From positions 30,491 to 94,490 of the forward strand of contig NZ_AKJW01000070.1 of assembly GCF_000282135.1 (NCBI RefSeq): DNA of 64,000 nt. The letters are read 5' to 3'. The DNA is from Herbaspirillum sp. CF444 (GTDB lineage: Bacteria > Pseudomonadota > Gammaproteobacteria > Burkholderiales > Burkholderiaceae_D). The notes beneath the pieces are model-generated. The model had not been told where the DNA came from, made no database searches, and was given only the letters and a program-made list of their open reading frames with translations. The first letter of the stretch is position 1. Each line of letters opens with the position of its first letter. The translations under genes and the position numbers were made by a program. Shown here in pieces: positions 1-9,014 of the stretch.

Positions 1-1
1 G

Positions 2-607
2 ATCAGCACCCCGATCGGCATTCTGGCCGGCATCTACCTGGCTGAATACGGCGAAGAAAGCAAGCTGGCGCAGGTCACGCGTTTCGTCACCGACATCATG
101 CTGTCGGCGCCATCGATCGTCATCGGTCTGTTCGTCTACGCGATCTACGTCGCCAACGTCGGCCATTTTTCCGGCTGGGCCGGCACTTTCGCCATCTCGC
201 TGATCGCGATTCCGGTGGTGGTGCGTACGACCGACAACATGTTGAAGCTGGTGCCAAGCAGCCTGCGCGAAGCGGCATTCTCGCTCGGCGCGCCGCGCTG
301 GAAAGTGGCGATGATGGTGCGTCTGCGCGCCGTCAAGGCCGGCGTCGTGACCGGCGTGCTGCTGGCGGTGGCGCGTATCTCCGGCGAAACGGCGCCGCTG
401 CTGTTCACTGCGCTCAACAACCAGTTCTTCAGCACCAACATGAATCAACCGATCGCCAACCTGCCGGTGGTGATCAACCAGTTCGCCATGAGTCCTTACG
501 ACAACTGGGTCGCACTTGCATGGGGTGGCGCCTTGCTGATCACGTTCAGCGTCCTCGCCCTGAACATCCTGTCCCGAACCATGTTTAGCCAACGCGTTCC
601 AGGCTAA
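2..607 (+). CDS. pstA: Phosphate ABC transporter permease PstA, C-terminal part
   Basis: Inner-membrane permease subunit of the high-affinity Pst phosphate importer. The frame is open from the first complete codon in the window, so the N-terminal part lies upstream. About 201 residues are visible. They read [16 protein letters not shown], then hydrophobic segments, then the permease coupling-loop region ([20 protein letters not shown]) that docks on the ATPase PstB, and a last membrane helix near the C-terminus. pstB starts 51 bases downstream, which fits the usual pstSCAB order. The downstream phoU-phoB-phoR genes support assignment to the Pho regulon. The family call is firm; only the missing N-terminus limits it. 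Confidence 0.95.
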   Translation: MSTPIGILAGIYLAEYGEESKLAQVTRFVTDIMLSAPSIVIGLFVYAIYVANVGHFSGWAGTFAISLIAIPVVVRTTDNMLKLVPSSLREAAFSLGAPRWKVAMMVRLRAVKAGVVTGVLLAVARISGETAPLLFTALNNQFFSTNMNQPIANLPVVINQFAMSPYDNWVALAWGGALLITFSVLALNILSRTMFSQRVPG

Positions 608-658
608 AAGATACGCATAACAAGCGAACCCAGATAAGTGAATCGACAAGAGAACACT

Positions 659-1444
659 ATGACTACTCAGACATCCGCAACTGCAGACAAGAAATCGACC
701 ATTGAAATTTCCCAGTTGAATTTCTACTACGGCGGTTTTCACGGCCTGAAGAACATCAACATGAACATCTTCGAAGGCAAGGTCACCGCCTTCATCGGTC
801 CGTCGGGCTGCGGCAAATCGACATTGCTGCGCACCTTCAACCGCATGTACGACCTGTACCCGGGCCAACGCGCCGAAGGCAAGATCATGTACGCCGGCAA
901 GAACATCCTTGAACCGGGCCAGGACTTGAACATGCTGCGCGCCAAGGTCGGCATGGTGTTCCAGAAGCCGACGCCGTTCCCGATGTCGGTCTACGACAAC
1001 ATCGCCTTCGGCATCCGCCTGTACGAAAACCTGCCCAAGGGCGAAATGGACGAGCGCGTCGAATGGGCGCTCAACAAGGCGGCCTTGTGGGGCGAAGTCA
1101 AGGACAAGCTGAACAAGAGCGGCCTGTCCCTGTCGGGCGGTCAGCAACAACGTCTGTGCATCGCCCGCGGCGTCGCGGTCAAGCCGGAAGTGCTGCTGCT
1201 GGACGAGCCGACATCGGCGCTGGACCCGATCTCGACGGCCAAGGTGGAAGAGCTGATCGGCGAACTGAAGAACGACTACACCATCGCCATCGTCACGCAC
1301 AACATGCAACAAGCGGCGCGCTGCTCGGATTACACCGCCTACATGTACCTGGGCGAATTGATGGAGTTCGGCGAGACCGACCAGATTTTCATGAATCCGG
1401 CGCGCAAGGAAACCCAAGACTACATCACTGGCCGCTTTGGATAA
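659..1444 (+). CDS. pstB: Phosphate ABC transporter ATP-binding protein PstB
   Basis: ATPase that energises PstCA. The 261-residue product has a Walker A motif GPSGCGKST, a Q-loop ([19 protein letters not shown], typical of PstB), the signature LSGGQQQR, Walker [13 protein letters not shown] and the H-loop THNMQQA. A longer GTG start exists at 638, but the ATG at 659 has AGAGAA a few bases upstream and gives the normal family length. It is followed by a 157-base spacer carrying a large inverted repeat, then phoU. Confidence 0.97.
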   Translation: MTTQTSATADKKSTIEISQLNFYYGGFHGLKNINMNIFEGKVTAFIGPSGCGKSTLLRTFNRMYDLYPGQRAEGKIMYAGKNILEPGQDLNMLRAKVGMVFQKPTPFPMSVYDNIAFGIRLYENLPKGEMDERVEWALNKAALWGEVKDKLNKSGLSLSGGQQQRLCIARGVAVKPEVLLLDEPTSALDPISTAKVEELIGELKNDYTIAIVTHNMQQAARCSDYTAYMYLGELMEFGETDQIFMNPARKETQDYITGRFG

Positions 1445-1464
1445 GGTACGGCATAAGCTACTGC

Positions 1465-1538
1465 GCGGCCCGATGTCCGCGCTGTGATGCTCGCCGTACC
1501 CCAGTACGGCTGCGCTTCTCGCGCAGACCTCGGGCCGC
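1465..1538. repeat. Large imperfect inverted repeat between pstB and phoU
   Basis: Two arms of about 35 bases (1465-1499 and 1504-1538) pair around a 4-base loop, CCCA. The loop-proximal GCCGTAC/GTACGGC and the distal GCGGCCCGA/TCGGGCCGC segments match perfectly, with several mismatches between them. No T-run follows, so it does not look like a simple intrinsic terminator. It could be a REP/BIME-type intergenic repeat or a hairpin that stabilises upstream pst mRNA and lowers downstream expression. Confidence 0.75.
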
Positions 1539-1601
1539 TCGCTACGCTTCTGCCGCACCTCTTGAGGTCAGTTATTTTTAATTATTTTTTAAGGACGTGA
1601 C

Positions 1602-2315
1602 ATGACAGGCGATCACTCTTCCAAGCAATACGATGCTGATCTGGAAACCATCCGTTCCAACGTGCTGGCCATGGGCGGCATGGTGGAGCGTCAGTTCCAG
1701 GATGCGATTTCGGCTTTCCGCAACGGTAATCTCGAACTCGCTGCACGTGTGATGAAGGACGACGAGGCGGTCAATCGTCTGGAAGTCGAACTCGACGACG
1801 CCTGCAGCCACCTGATCGTGCGTCGTCAGCCGACTGCCAACGATCTGCGCACCGTGATGGCGACCATCAAGATCATCACCGATCTGGAGCGCGTCGGCGA
1901 CGAAGCCACCAAGATCGCACGCAATGCGATCCATCTGCACAAGCGCGGCAGCGTCGGTCCGATCAATCATTTCGAGACCGTGCGCGTCATCGCCGAAGAA
2001 GCATCGGAAATGCTGCGCAGCGCGCTGGATTCCTTCGCCCGTCTGGATACCGATCAGGCGACCGCCCTGATTGCACAGGACGCCAGCATCGACCACGGCT
2101 TCCGTTCGATCACGCGCAGCCTGGCAACCTTCATGATGGAAGATCCGCGCACGATCTCGGCATCGATCGACACGCTGTGGGTGGCCAAGGCCATCGAACG
2201 CATCGGCGACCATGCCAAGAACATCGGCGAATACGTGATCTACGTCGTCGGCGGCAAGGATATCCGTCACACCGATTTCGGTGCTGCCAAGATCCTTGCG
2301 TCGGACGAAGAGTAA
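1602..2315 (+). CDS. phoU: Phosphate regulon accessory protein PhoU
   Basis: Negative modulator linking Pst transporter state to PhoR signalling. The product has 237 residues, the normal length, and the two-repeat helical-bundle layout of PhoU. Metal-binding signature segments are visible in both halves: DLERVGDEATKIARN (about residues 92-106) and AIERIGDHAKNIGEYV (about 197-212). AAGGA lies 7-8 bases before the ATG. It lies between pstB and phoB, on the same strand as both. Confidence 0.96.
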   Translation: MTGDHSSKQYDADLETIRSNVLAMGGMVERQFQDAISAFRNGNLELAARVMKDDEAVNRLEVELDDACSHLIVRRQPTANDLRTVMATIKIITDLERVGDEATKIARNAIHLHKRGSVGPINHFETVRVIAEEASEMLRSALDSFARLDTDQATALIAQDASIDHGFRSITRSLATFMMEDPRTISASIDTLWVAKAIERIGDHAKNIGEYVIYVVGGKDIRHTDFGAAKILASDEE

Positions 2316-2357
2316 GCGATCGGCGTTCTCCTTGATCAATCCTGACGGCGCAACTCC

Positions 2358-3035
2358 ATGACTACCATCCTGATCGTTGAAGACGAACCATCGATTGCCG
2401 AACTGATTGCCTTCACGCTCAAGGAGGCAGGCTGGTCCAGCTTCGTGGTGTCGAACACGGCGGCGGCGTGGGAATTTGTCCAGCGCCGCGCGCCGCAACT
2501 GGTGCTGCTGGACTGGATGCTGCCGGACCGCAGCGGCCTGCATCTGCTGTCGCGCATTCGCGGCGATCGCCAGTTGCAGCAGCTGTCGGTGATCATGCTG
2601 ACCGCCAAGAGCATGGAAGAAGACAAGATCGCCGGCCTCGACAACGGCGCCGACGATTACATCACCAAGCCGTTCTCGCCGCGCGAGCTGACGGCGCGCA
2701 TCAAGGCCTTGCTGCGGCGCAAGAGCCCGGAGTTCGCCCAGGAAGAAATGATCGTCGGTCCGGTCACGCTGGACCCGGCCAGTTGTTCGGTCGCCCTCAA
2801 CGGCGACAAGATCGACATCGGCCACGCCGAGTACAAGCTGCTGAAGTTCTTCATGGCGCATCCCGACCGCGTGTTTTCGCGCAGCCAGTTGCTCGACCGC
2901 GTCTGGGGCGATCACGTCGTCATCGAAGAGCGGACCGTCGACGTGCACGTGCTGCGCCTGCGCAAAGCCTTGCGCGACGCGGAGCACCTGATCAAGACCG
3001 TGCGCAGCGTCGGCTACATGTTGTCTGCAAAATAA
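2358..3035 (+). CDS. phoB: Phosphate regulon response regulator PhoB
   Basis: OmpR/PhoB-family transcription factor that activates Pho regulon genes when phosphorylated by PhoR. The 225-residue protein has an N-terminal receiver domain with acidic residues near 9-10, phospho-acceptor D52 in LVLLDWMLP, switch T80 and conserved K102 (TKPFSPREL). A C-terminal winged helix follows from about residue 130 (LLKFFMAHPDRVFSRSQLLDRVWG, RTVDVHVLRLRKAL). It lies 42 bases after phoU and 128 bases before the assigned phoR start. Confidence 0.96.
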   Translation: MTTILIVEDEPSIAELIAFTLKEAGWSSFVVSNTAAAWEFVQRRAPQLVLLDWMLPDRSGLHLLSRIRGDRQLQQLSVIMLTAKSMEEDKIAGLDNGADDYITKPFSPRELTARIKALLRRKSPEFAQEEMIVGPVTLDPASCSVALNGDKIDIGHAEYKLLKFFMAHPDRVFSRSQLLDRVWGDHVVIEERTVDVHVLRLRKALRDAEHLIKTVRSVGYMLSAK

Positions 3036-3163
3036 CAAAAAAGATACACGCAGGCAGGCGCAACCCCTTTGGAGACATGGGGAATCCCGAAAGACCTCTA
3101 TACTGGATGCTCGATCGTCATCGCGACAATCGAGTCAACCTGATTCTGAATAATGAGTTTTAC

Positions 3164-4483
3164 ATGAGTCCACAACTGCTGTTTTGGGTTCCGGCTGCCC
3201 TGCGTTTTCTGGTTTGCCTGGCCGGCGTCGGTATTGTCTGGTTTTTCTTCGGCGCCACCGCCGGGCTGATCATCGCCCTGATCGGCATGGGCGCACTGGC
3301 GTTTACCCAACTGCATTACCTGTTCCGCCTCGGCAGCTGGCTCGACAATCCGCATCAATCCAAGCTGCCGGACGGCTGGGGCGCGTGGACCGATATTTTT
3401 GCGCGCCTGTACCGCATGCGTCGCGATGACGAAAAAAACCAGATCGAACTGGCCGAATGGCTGGCGCGTTTTCGCCAGGCGATGAGCTTGTTGCCGGACG
3501 GCGTGGTGATCATGGATGACGTGTTGTTCCTCGAATGGTGCAATCCGGCGGCGCAGCAGCATCTGGGTTTGCAGCTCGAACGCGACAAGGGCATGCGGGT
3601 GACCAACCTGATCCGCAATCCGGCCTTCATCGACTACATCATCCTCGGCCGCTATGAGCAGCCGCTGACCCTGGCCGTGCAGGAGCGCAAGCTGATCGTG
3701 CAGATCATTCCCTTCGAAAACCGCCGCCAGATCCTGGTCACCCACGACGCCACCGAATCAGAGCGCATCGACATGATGCGCCGCGACTTCATCGCCAACG
3801 CTTCGCACGAGTTGCGCACGCCGCTGACCGTCATCAACGGCTTCCTCGAAATCGCCTTGGCCCAGCCCAACCTCGATACGGAAATCCGTACCGCGCATCT
3901 CAAGCTCATGACCGAGCAGGGCCAGCGCATGCAAAACCTGATCGGCGACATGCTCACGCTGACGCGCCTGGAGTCGGTCGACTACCCGTTGCGTTCCGAG
4001 CGCGTACACGTCAGGCCGCTGCTGGAAGGCATCCTGGAAGAAGCCAAGGCGCTGTCGTCCGGCAAGCACAGGATCACGCTGGAAGCGGACGGTCCGGATT
4101 TGCAGGGCAACGTCGACGAGCTGCGCAGCGCCTTCAGCAATCTGGTTTCCAACGCCGTGCGTTACACGCCGCAAGACGGCGCCATCAAGCTGAACTGGGA
4201 GCGCAAGCCGGGCGGCGGCGCGCAATTCGTCGTCAAGGACAACGGCATCGGCATCAGCCAGGAACATATCGCGCGCCTGACCGAACGCTTCTATCGCGTC
4301 GACAAGAGCCGCTCGCGCGAAACCCAGGGCACCGGCCTCGGCCTGGCCATCGTCCGCCACGTCCTGCTGCGCCACCGCGCGACGCTCGGCGTGGAGTCGA
4401 TGCCGGACAAGGGCAGTACCTTCACGGTCTGTTTCCCGGCGAGTTTGCTGATTGAAGAGTTTGTGCCGGTGGAGAGCAACTGA
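3164..4483 (+). CDS. phoR: Phosphate regulon sensor histidine kinase PhoR
   Basis: Membrane-bound histidine kinase that phosphorylates PhoB. With the ATG at 3164 the product has 439 residues: two N-terminal membrane segments (about 5-50), a PAS-like region (about 95-195), the HisKA H-box ASHELRTPL with H215, and a HATPase_c domain with N-box NLVSNAVRYTP, DNGIGI and GTGLGLAI. The frame stays open far upstream, but that part overlaps phoB out of frame and is not genic. An in-frame ATG at 3077, with GGAG too close to it, is the alternative start. A strong hairpin follows the stop. Confidence 0.94.
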   Translation: MSPQLLFWVPAALRFLVCLAGVGIVWFFFGATAGLIIALIGMGALAFTQLHYLFRLGSWLDNPHQSKLPDGWGAWTDIFARLYRMRRDDEKNQIELAEWLARFRQAMSLLPDGVVIMDDVLFLEWCNPAAQQHLGLQLERDKGMRVTNLIRNPAFIDYIILGRYEQPLTLAVQERKLIVQIIPFENRRQILVTHDATESERIDMMRRDFIANASHELRTPLTVINGFLEIALAQPNLDTEIRTAHLKLMTEQGQRMQNLIGDMLTLTRLESVDYPLRSERVHVRPLLEGILEEAKALSSGKHRITLEADGPDLQGNVDELRSAFSNLVSNAVRYTPQDGAIKLNWERKPGGGAQFVVKDNGIGISQEHIARLTERFYRVDKSRSRETQGTGLGLAIVRHVLLRHRATLGVESMPDKGSTFTVCFPASLLIEEFVPVESN

Positions 4484-4533
4484 GTTGTCGTCTCGGAGGG
4501 CAGGGGCACGTCCTGCAGCCGGTACAGGTATTT

Positions 4534-4569
4534 AAAAGGCCCGCCGCTCGGTGGGCCTTTTCTTTTTTG
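4534..4569. terminator. Intrinsic terminator after phoR (possibly bidirectional)
   Basis: The stem AAAAGGCCCGCC / GGTGGGCCTTTT with a short loop GCTC is followed by TCTTTTTTG. It lies between convergent phoR and the TRAP permease gene. The A-rich left flank gives a T-rich tail on the opposite strand, so it may stop transcription both ways. Confidence 0.9.
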
Positions 4570-4582
4570 AAGCATCGAGCCG

Positions 4583-6454
4583 TTAAAGAAAACCGATTGA
4601 TATCCAGGGGATGAAAGTAATTGCAATCAATCCCAGTAGCAGCATTCCTAAATAGAGCCAGATACGTTTCAGCGCCACTTCCGGTTTCACTTCGCCGATA
4701 ATGCAGGCGGCGTAGTAGCAGAGGCCAAAGGGCGGGGCGAAGACGCCGAGTCCCATGGCCAGTATCACGACCATTGCGTAGTGAATTTCATGGATGCCAA
4801 GTTGGCGCGCTACCGGAAATAGCAATGGGCCGAACAGCACGATGGCCGGGATGCCTTCCAGCACGCTGCCAAGGACGATGAAGGCCGCGATGGAAACCAG
4901 CAGGAAGCCGGTTGCACCGCCCGGCACCGCCGTCATCATTGCCGCAAGGTCATGTGAAAAGCCGGATTGCGTCAATGCCCATCCCATCGCGCTGGCTGCA
5001 CCGACGATGAACAGAATGGCGCCGGACAATGCGGCCGTCTGCACCAGGATCGGCAAGGCCATATGCCACTTCAGGCTGCCGCGATAAATGATCAGGCCGA
5101 CGATGAGCGAATAGGCGATGCCGATGGTCGAGACCTCGGTCGCGGTCGCCACGCCTTCCACCACGGCAGTACGGATGACGAAGGGCAGCAGCAAGGCGGG
5201 CACGGCGATGGCGAAGGTTTTCAGTACGCGCTTGAACGGCGCGCGGCTGGTCGCGACATGGTCCGATCCCGCGCGCCACCAGGCGACGACGGCCAGCACG
5301 ATGGCAAGGACGAAAGCAGGCATGATGCCCGCGGTAAACAGCGCCGCGATCGATATTCCCGTCACGGAAGCAATCGCAATCAGGACCAGCGAGGGCGGGA
5401 TGGTTTCGCTCATCGCGCCGGAAGCCGCCAACAGGGAAATCAATTCGCTGTCCTGCATGCCGCGCTTGCGCATTTCGGGAAACAGCACCGGCGCCACTGC
5501 CGCCATGTCTGCGGTTTTGGAGCCGGAGATGCCGGATACCAGCAGCATCGCGCCCAGCAGCACATACGACATGCCGCCGCGCACATGGCCGACCAGCGCC
5601 GCCAGGAACTCCACCATCACGCGCGCCAGGCCGGTGGCATGCACCAGCTGGCCCAGCAGGACGAACATCGGCACCGCCAGCAGGATCAGGCTGCTCATGC
5701 CTTCATCCATGCGGCCGACGACAATCACCACCGGCGTGGTCGTCGTTGTCAGCAGATACGCACAGGTCGCAATCGCAAAAGCGAACGCGATCGGAGCACC
5801 GGCCATGACTGCCGCGCCCAGCAAGCCGATGAAGAAGATCGGCAGCGCGCTTTGTCCCATGGCGGTAAGCATCGGCGCCCCCAAGTAGCAGGCTCCGGCG
5901 ATGACGGCCAGCATTGCTGCTACCGTAAGGATGTCGCGCTTGTTGTGATGCATCAGGCGCAGCGCACAGCTCACCAGGGCGACCAGAAAGCCGACCGGTA
6001 CGGCCAGCGCCCGCACCATGCCGCTCCAGCCCAACGCGGGTGTTTCGACGAAGCCCTGGTCTTCGACGTAGTCGAAGCTCGGATGGATCATCATCACGAG
6101 CAGCACGGCGGTGACGCCCACGGCAAGCGTCTCTGCCCATGCCTGAGCGCGCGGCGACAGTTTCGATACAAAGAAGGTGAGGCGCATATGGCAGGAGCGC
6201 TGCACCGCCAGTGCGCTGCCCAGCATCGCGAGCCACAGAAACAGAATGGACGCCAGTTCATCGCTCCAGATCAGCGAACTGTGCAGCACCGAGCGGGCAA
6301 TGATGCCGATGAACAGCAGCGCCACTTCTGCCATCAGTACGCCGGCGGTGAGGACTTCCACCGATTTTTCCAGCCAGTGCTGCGCGCTGCCCAGCATATT
6401 GCCGGCCGGGCCGTTCAGCGGCATGGGCGGTGCGGCGCTATGGACGGCGCTCAC
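4583..6454 (-). CDS. TRAP transporter fused permease (DctQ-DctM)
   Basis: Membrane component of a tripartite ATP-independent periplasmic transporter for an organic acid or similar solute. The approximately 623-residue product fuses a small DctQ-type subunit (about residues 20-180, four hydrophobic helices, with DELASILFLWLAMLGSALAV) to a large DctM-type subunit (about 190-620, with SGSKTADMAAVAPVLFPEM and ETIPPSLVLIAIA, typical of DctM). The GTG at 6454 overlaps the stop of the upstream binding-protein gene as GTGA, indicating translational coupling. An internal ATG at 6424 is the alternative. The open frame to 6517 lies inside the binding-protein gene and is probably not translated. The substrate cannot be read from the sequence. 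Confidence 0.92.
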   Translation of the reverse strand: MSAVHSAAPPMPLNGPAGNMLGSAQHWLEKSVEVLTAGVLMAEVALLFIGIIARSVLHSSLIWSDELASILFLWLAMLGSALAVQRSCHMRLTFFVSKLSPRAQAWAETLAVGVTAVLLVMMIHPSFDYVEDQGFVETPALGWSGMVRALAVPVGFLVALVSCALRLMHHNKRDILTVAAMLAVIAGACYLGAPMLTAMGQSALPIFFIGLLGAAVMAGAPIAFAFAIATCAYLLTTTTTPVVIVVGRMDEGMSSLILLAVPMFVLLGQLVHATGLARVMVEFLAALVGHVRGGMSYVLLGAMLLVSGISGSKTADMAAVAPVLFPEMRKRGMQDSELISLLAASGAMSETIPPSLVLIAIASVTGISIAALFTAGIMPAFVLAIVLAVVAWWRAGSDHVATSRAPFKRVLKTFAIAVPALLLPFVIRTAVVEGVATATEVSTIGIAYSLIVGLIIYRGSLKWHMALPILVQTAALSGAILFIVGAASAMGWALTQSGFSHDLAAMMTAVPGGATGFLLVSIAAFIVLGSVLEGIPAIVLFGPLLFPVARQLGIHEIHYAMVVILAMGLGVFAPPFGLCYYAACIIGEVKPEVALKRIWLYLGMLLLGLIAITFIPWISIGFL

Positions 6455-7527
6455 GACATTTTCCCTACGACGGCCTCCAGCGCAGCCCATGGCGCAGCGC
6501 CGAACTTGTCGCGCCATTCCTTGTAAAAGCCTGCGTCGGCCAAGGCCTTGCGGAAGGAGTCGCGATTGGCGGTTTCGAAGATGATGCCTTTTTTGGCGAG
6601 CTGGTCCTTGAGCGTGGTATTGAGCTGCTCAACGTCACCGCGTTGTTCCATATAGGCGCGATCAAACTCGCGCTGCACGATTTTCTTGAGATCGTCGGGC
6701 AGGTTGGCAAACGCGCGGCGATTGCCTAGCATCCAGAACGGGTCCCAGATGTGATTGGTCTGGGTGATGTACTTCTGTACCTCGTACAGTTTGCCGGAGT
6801 CGATCGCGACCAGGCCGTTTTCCTGGCCGTCCACCAGTTTGGTTTGCAGCGCCGTGTAGAGTTCGTTGAAGTTGATCGAGGTCGGGTTGGCGCCCAGGGA
6901 TTTGAACAGCGAGGTGAACATCGGCGACACCGGCACGCGGATGCGGTATCCCTGCAAGTCGGCAGGGGTCTTGATCGGTTTGGAAGCCGAGGAAATCTGG
7001 CGGAAGCTGTTGTCGCCGGCCTTGGCCACCGAGACGAAACCGCTCTTGTCGATCTGCGCGCGGATCAGCTTGCCCAGATCGCCGTCGACGCTGCTCCACA
7101 CTTGCTGATAGTCGGAATACGTGAAGCCGACGTTGGTGATTGCTGCCAGCGGCACGACGGTAGAAATAACCGAGCCGGCGATATTCAGGAATTCAACCCC
7201 GCCCGAGCGCACTTGTGTCAGCAGATCGGTATCCGAGCCCAGTTGGCTGGCCGGGAAAAAGCGGATGTCGAGTCGACCGGCACTGGCTTCGCGGATGCGA
7301 TCGGTAGCCTGCTTCAGGCGCGCATTGATCGGCTGGTCGAGCGATTGGCCGGTCGCCAGCTTGTAATTGAATTCGGCGGCGCGTGCCGGGCCGGACCAGA
7401 CAGTGAACAATGGTAGCGAGGCTGCGGCGGTCAGCAAGGTGCGACGCTTGGCGGAAGGTCGCTTCGACGATGGCTCGGGCGACGAATTCGACGAAAAATC
7501 GCCGCGTGGCGGTTTGATTGGGGTCAT
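6451..7527 (-). CDS. TRAP transporter substrate-binding protein (DctP family)
   Basis: Periplasmic solute receptor of the adjacent TRAP permease. The 358-residue product has a long N-terminus with a twin-arginine-like signal (KRRTLLTAAASLPLF, about residues 27-41) and a cleavage-like ARAAEF. The mature domain has DctP hallmarks: RFFPASQLGSDTDLLTQVRSGG, and IRVPVSPMFTSLFKSLGANPT followed by NELYTALQTKLVDGQENG. GGAG precedes the ATG. It is the first gene of the two-gene TRAP operon and is divergent from the LysR gene at 7783, its likely regulator. Confidence 0.92.
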   Translation of the reverse strand: MTPIKPPRGDFSSNSSPEPSSKRPSAKRRTLLTAAASLPLFTVWSGPARAAEFNYKLATGQSLDQPINARLKQATDRIREASAGRLDIRFFPASQLGSDTDLLTQVRSGGVEFLNIAGSVISTVVPLAAITNVGFTYSDYQQVWSSVDGDLGKLIRAQIDKSGFVSVAKAGDNSFRQISSASKPIKTPADLQGYRIRVPVSPMFTSLFKSLGANPTSINFNELYTALQTKLVDGQENGLVAIDSGKLYEVQKYITQTNHIWDPFWMLGNRRAFANLPDDLKKIVQREFDRAYMEQRGDVEQLNTTLKDQLAKKGIIFETANRDSFRKALADAGFYKEWRDKFGAAPWAALEAVVGKMS

Positions 7528-7782
7528 GCTGTTGTCTCCAGTTTTTATAGGTCGGTATCCGCGTCAAGGCGGCTTCCTCAGAGGATGCGCCTTATTTCTG
7601 CCGGATGCAGTGCAGCTTGTCTGGCTGCGGCAATCGACATGTCTGTCGACTGCCTTCGAGATTCTCCGGTCGCTTTCTGTGAGCTTGCCTGGGGAATCCG
7701 TGATTGAATGTAAAAGGTTTGTTGGTGAAGTACAATTAATTTATTTTTAAGAATCGTGTAGAAAATTTAAAGAGTTGACGCC

Positions 7783-8697
7783 ATGTATCTTCCTCTTCGC
7801 TCGATCAGTGTTTTCCACGCGGTAGCACGCTCCGGCAGCATTTCGAGCGCAGCGGAAGAACTCAATGTCACCCCTTCGGCGGTCAGCCAACAGATCCAGG
7901 CGCTGGAGACGCATCTCGGCACTTCGTTGATGGTCAAGGTCGGCCGCGGCGTCGCCCTGACCGAAGCCGGCGAGCGCTATTTTTCCATGATCGCCGAGGA
8001 GATCGACCGCATTTCCGAGGCGACGCAAAGTATTCGCGGCCTGCGTCCCGTCACGCTGCTGACGGTGCGGGCGACGCCGACCTTGTCGAGCAAGTGGTTG
8101 CTGCCGCGACTACGTTCATTCCTGGATGCCAATCCTGACCTGGAAGTACGGCTGAACGGCACCAATGAAGTGACCGATTTCACGCGCGAGACGGTGGACG
8201 TGGAAATCCGCCACGGGCGTGGCCAATGGCCGGGCCTGTTCACGGAAGGACTGACCGAGGAATGGTTTTTCCCGGTGTGCAGCCCCTCTCATGCGGCAGC
8301 GGGCAGCATGAGCGTCGCCGACGTGGCGCAACATCGGCTGATTCAGTCTGTCAAGTCGCAGGTGCAATGGCCATACTGGTTTTCCATGAGCAAGATCACG
8401 CCGCCGAATCAGATGCGCCGGGTTCTGTTCGATCGCAGCCACATGGCGGTCGATGCGGCCGCCGACGGCATCGGTCTGGCGTTGGAAAGCAGCCTGATGA
8501 TGTGGCGCGAACTGCGCGACGGCAGCCTGGTTTGTCCGGTGCGCAATCCGCCGAAGATTTCCCAAACCACCCAATGGATCGTCTGCCCGGTTGATCACCT
8601 GCGTAAAAACAAAGTCAGCCTCTTCATTGACTGGCTGCGCGTGGAAGTCGCGCAATGGCAGGCGGAACAGGCGCAGTATCTGCGTTTACCGTTCTAG
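7783..8697 (+). CDS. LysR-family transcriptional regulator (GcvA-like)
   Basis: DNA-binding regulator of 304 residues. The winged helix is at about residues 5-64 (VFHAVARSGSISSAAEELNVTPSAVSQQIQALE), followed by a LysR co-inducer-binding domain. Features such as SSKWLLPRLRSFLDANPDLEVRL and VDVEIRHGRGQWPG resemble the GcvA subgroup. It is divergent from the TRAP operon (255-base intergenic region) and upstream of the oxidoreductase group at 9015, so either or both may be targets. The effector is unknown. Confidence 0.9.
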   Translation: MYLPLRSISVFHAVARSGSISSAAEELNVTPSAVSQQIQALETHLGTSLMVKVGRGVALTEAGERYFSMIAEEIDRISEATQSIRGLRPVTLLTVRATPTLSSKWLLPRLRSFLDANPDLEVRLNGTNEVTDFTRETVDVEIRHGRGQWPGLFTEGLTEEWFFPVCSPSHAAAGSMSVADVAQHRLIQSVKSQVQWPYWFSMSKITPPNQMRRVLFDRSHMAVDAAADGIGLALESSLMMWRELRDGSLVCPVRNPPKISQTTQWIVCPVDHLRKNKVSLFIDWLRVEVAQWQAEQAQYLRLPF

Positions 8698-9014
8698 AAG
8701 TTACCTCTTCCTTTTCTCTCCTCTTTCCCTCGTCTTTTCTACTTTTTAGAAAAACTAAGCATTTCCATCGTAAATGTTAATTGTTTTAACAGGATGCGCT
8801 GAGTAAACTTTTTTGCACGAGTTGGGCGAGTCCAAGCTGCGCAAGAAGCAGTTCGCTCAATGCGTAAGAGTCTGTCGGCTGGTTTGTCCCATGGCGCTGG
8901 TTCACGCGTGGTGGCGCAAGGCATAACGGCAATTTCACGCTTTCAGGTATCGCACCCAAAGCCCAGAACGCGAGAGACAAGGGCGATACCTTCTGTCATT
9001 GACGAGGATTAAAA
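8698..9014. promoter_or_regulatory. 317-base intergenic region with a LysR-type inverted repeat
   Basis: No gene is supported here. At 8775-8791 the perfect inverted repeat TGTTAA-N5-TTAACA fits the T-N11-A pattern of LysR-type operators. It lies about 225 bases before the oxidoreductase operon. GAGGAT precedes that start at 9015. Operator function is inference. Confidence 0.45.

Noticed and set aside
1578..3038. Long minus-strand open frame opposite phoU and phoB
   Set aside because: It is the antisense shadow of two well-supported genes in GC-rich DNA, with no family features and no ribosome-binding site.
2468..3163. In-frame upstream extension of phoR
   Set aside because: It overlaps phoB in another frame and has arginine/alanine-rich shadow composition; PhoR family length is met from 3164.
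4967..6526. 519-codon plus-strand frame opposite the TRAP permease
   Set aside because: Glutamine/arginine/histidine-rich shadow of a membrane protein gene.
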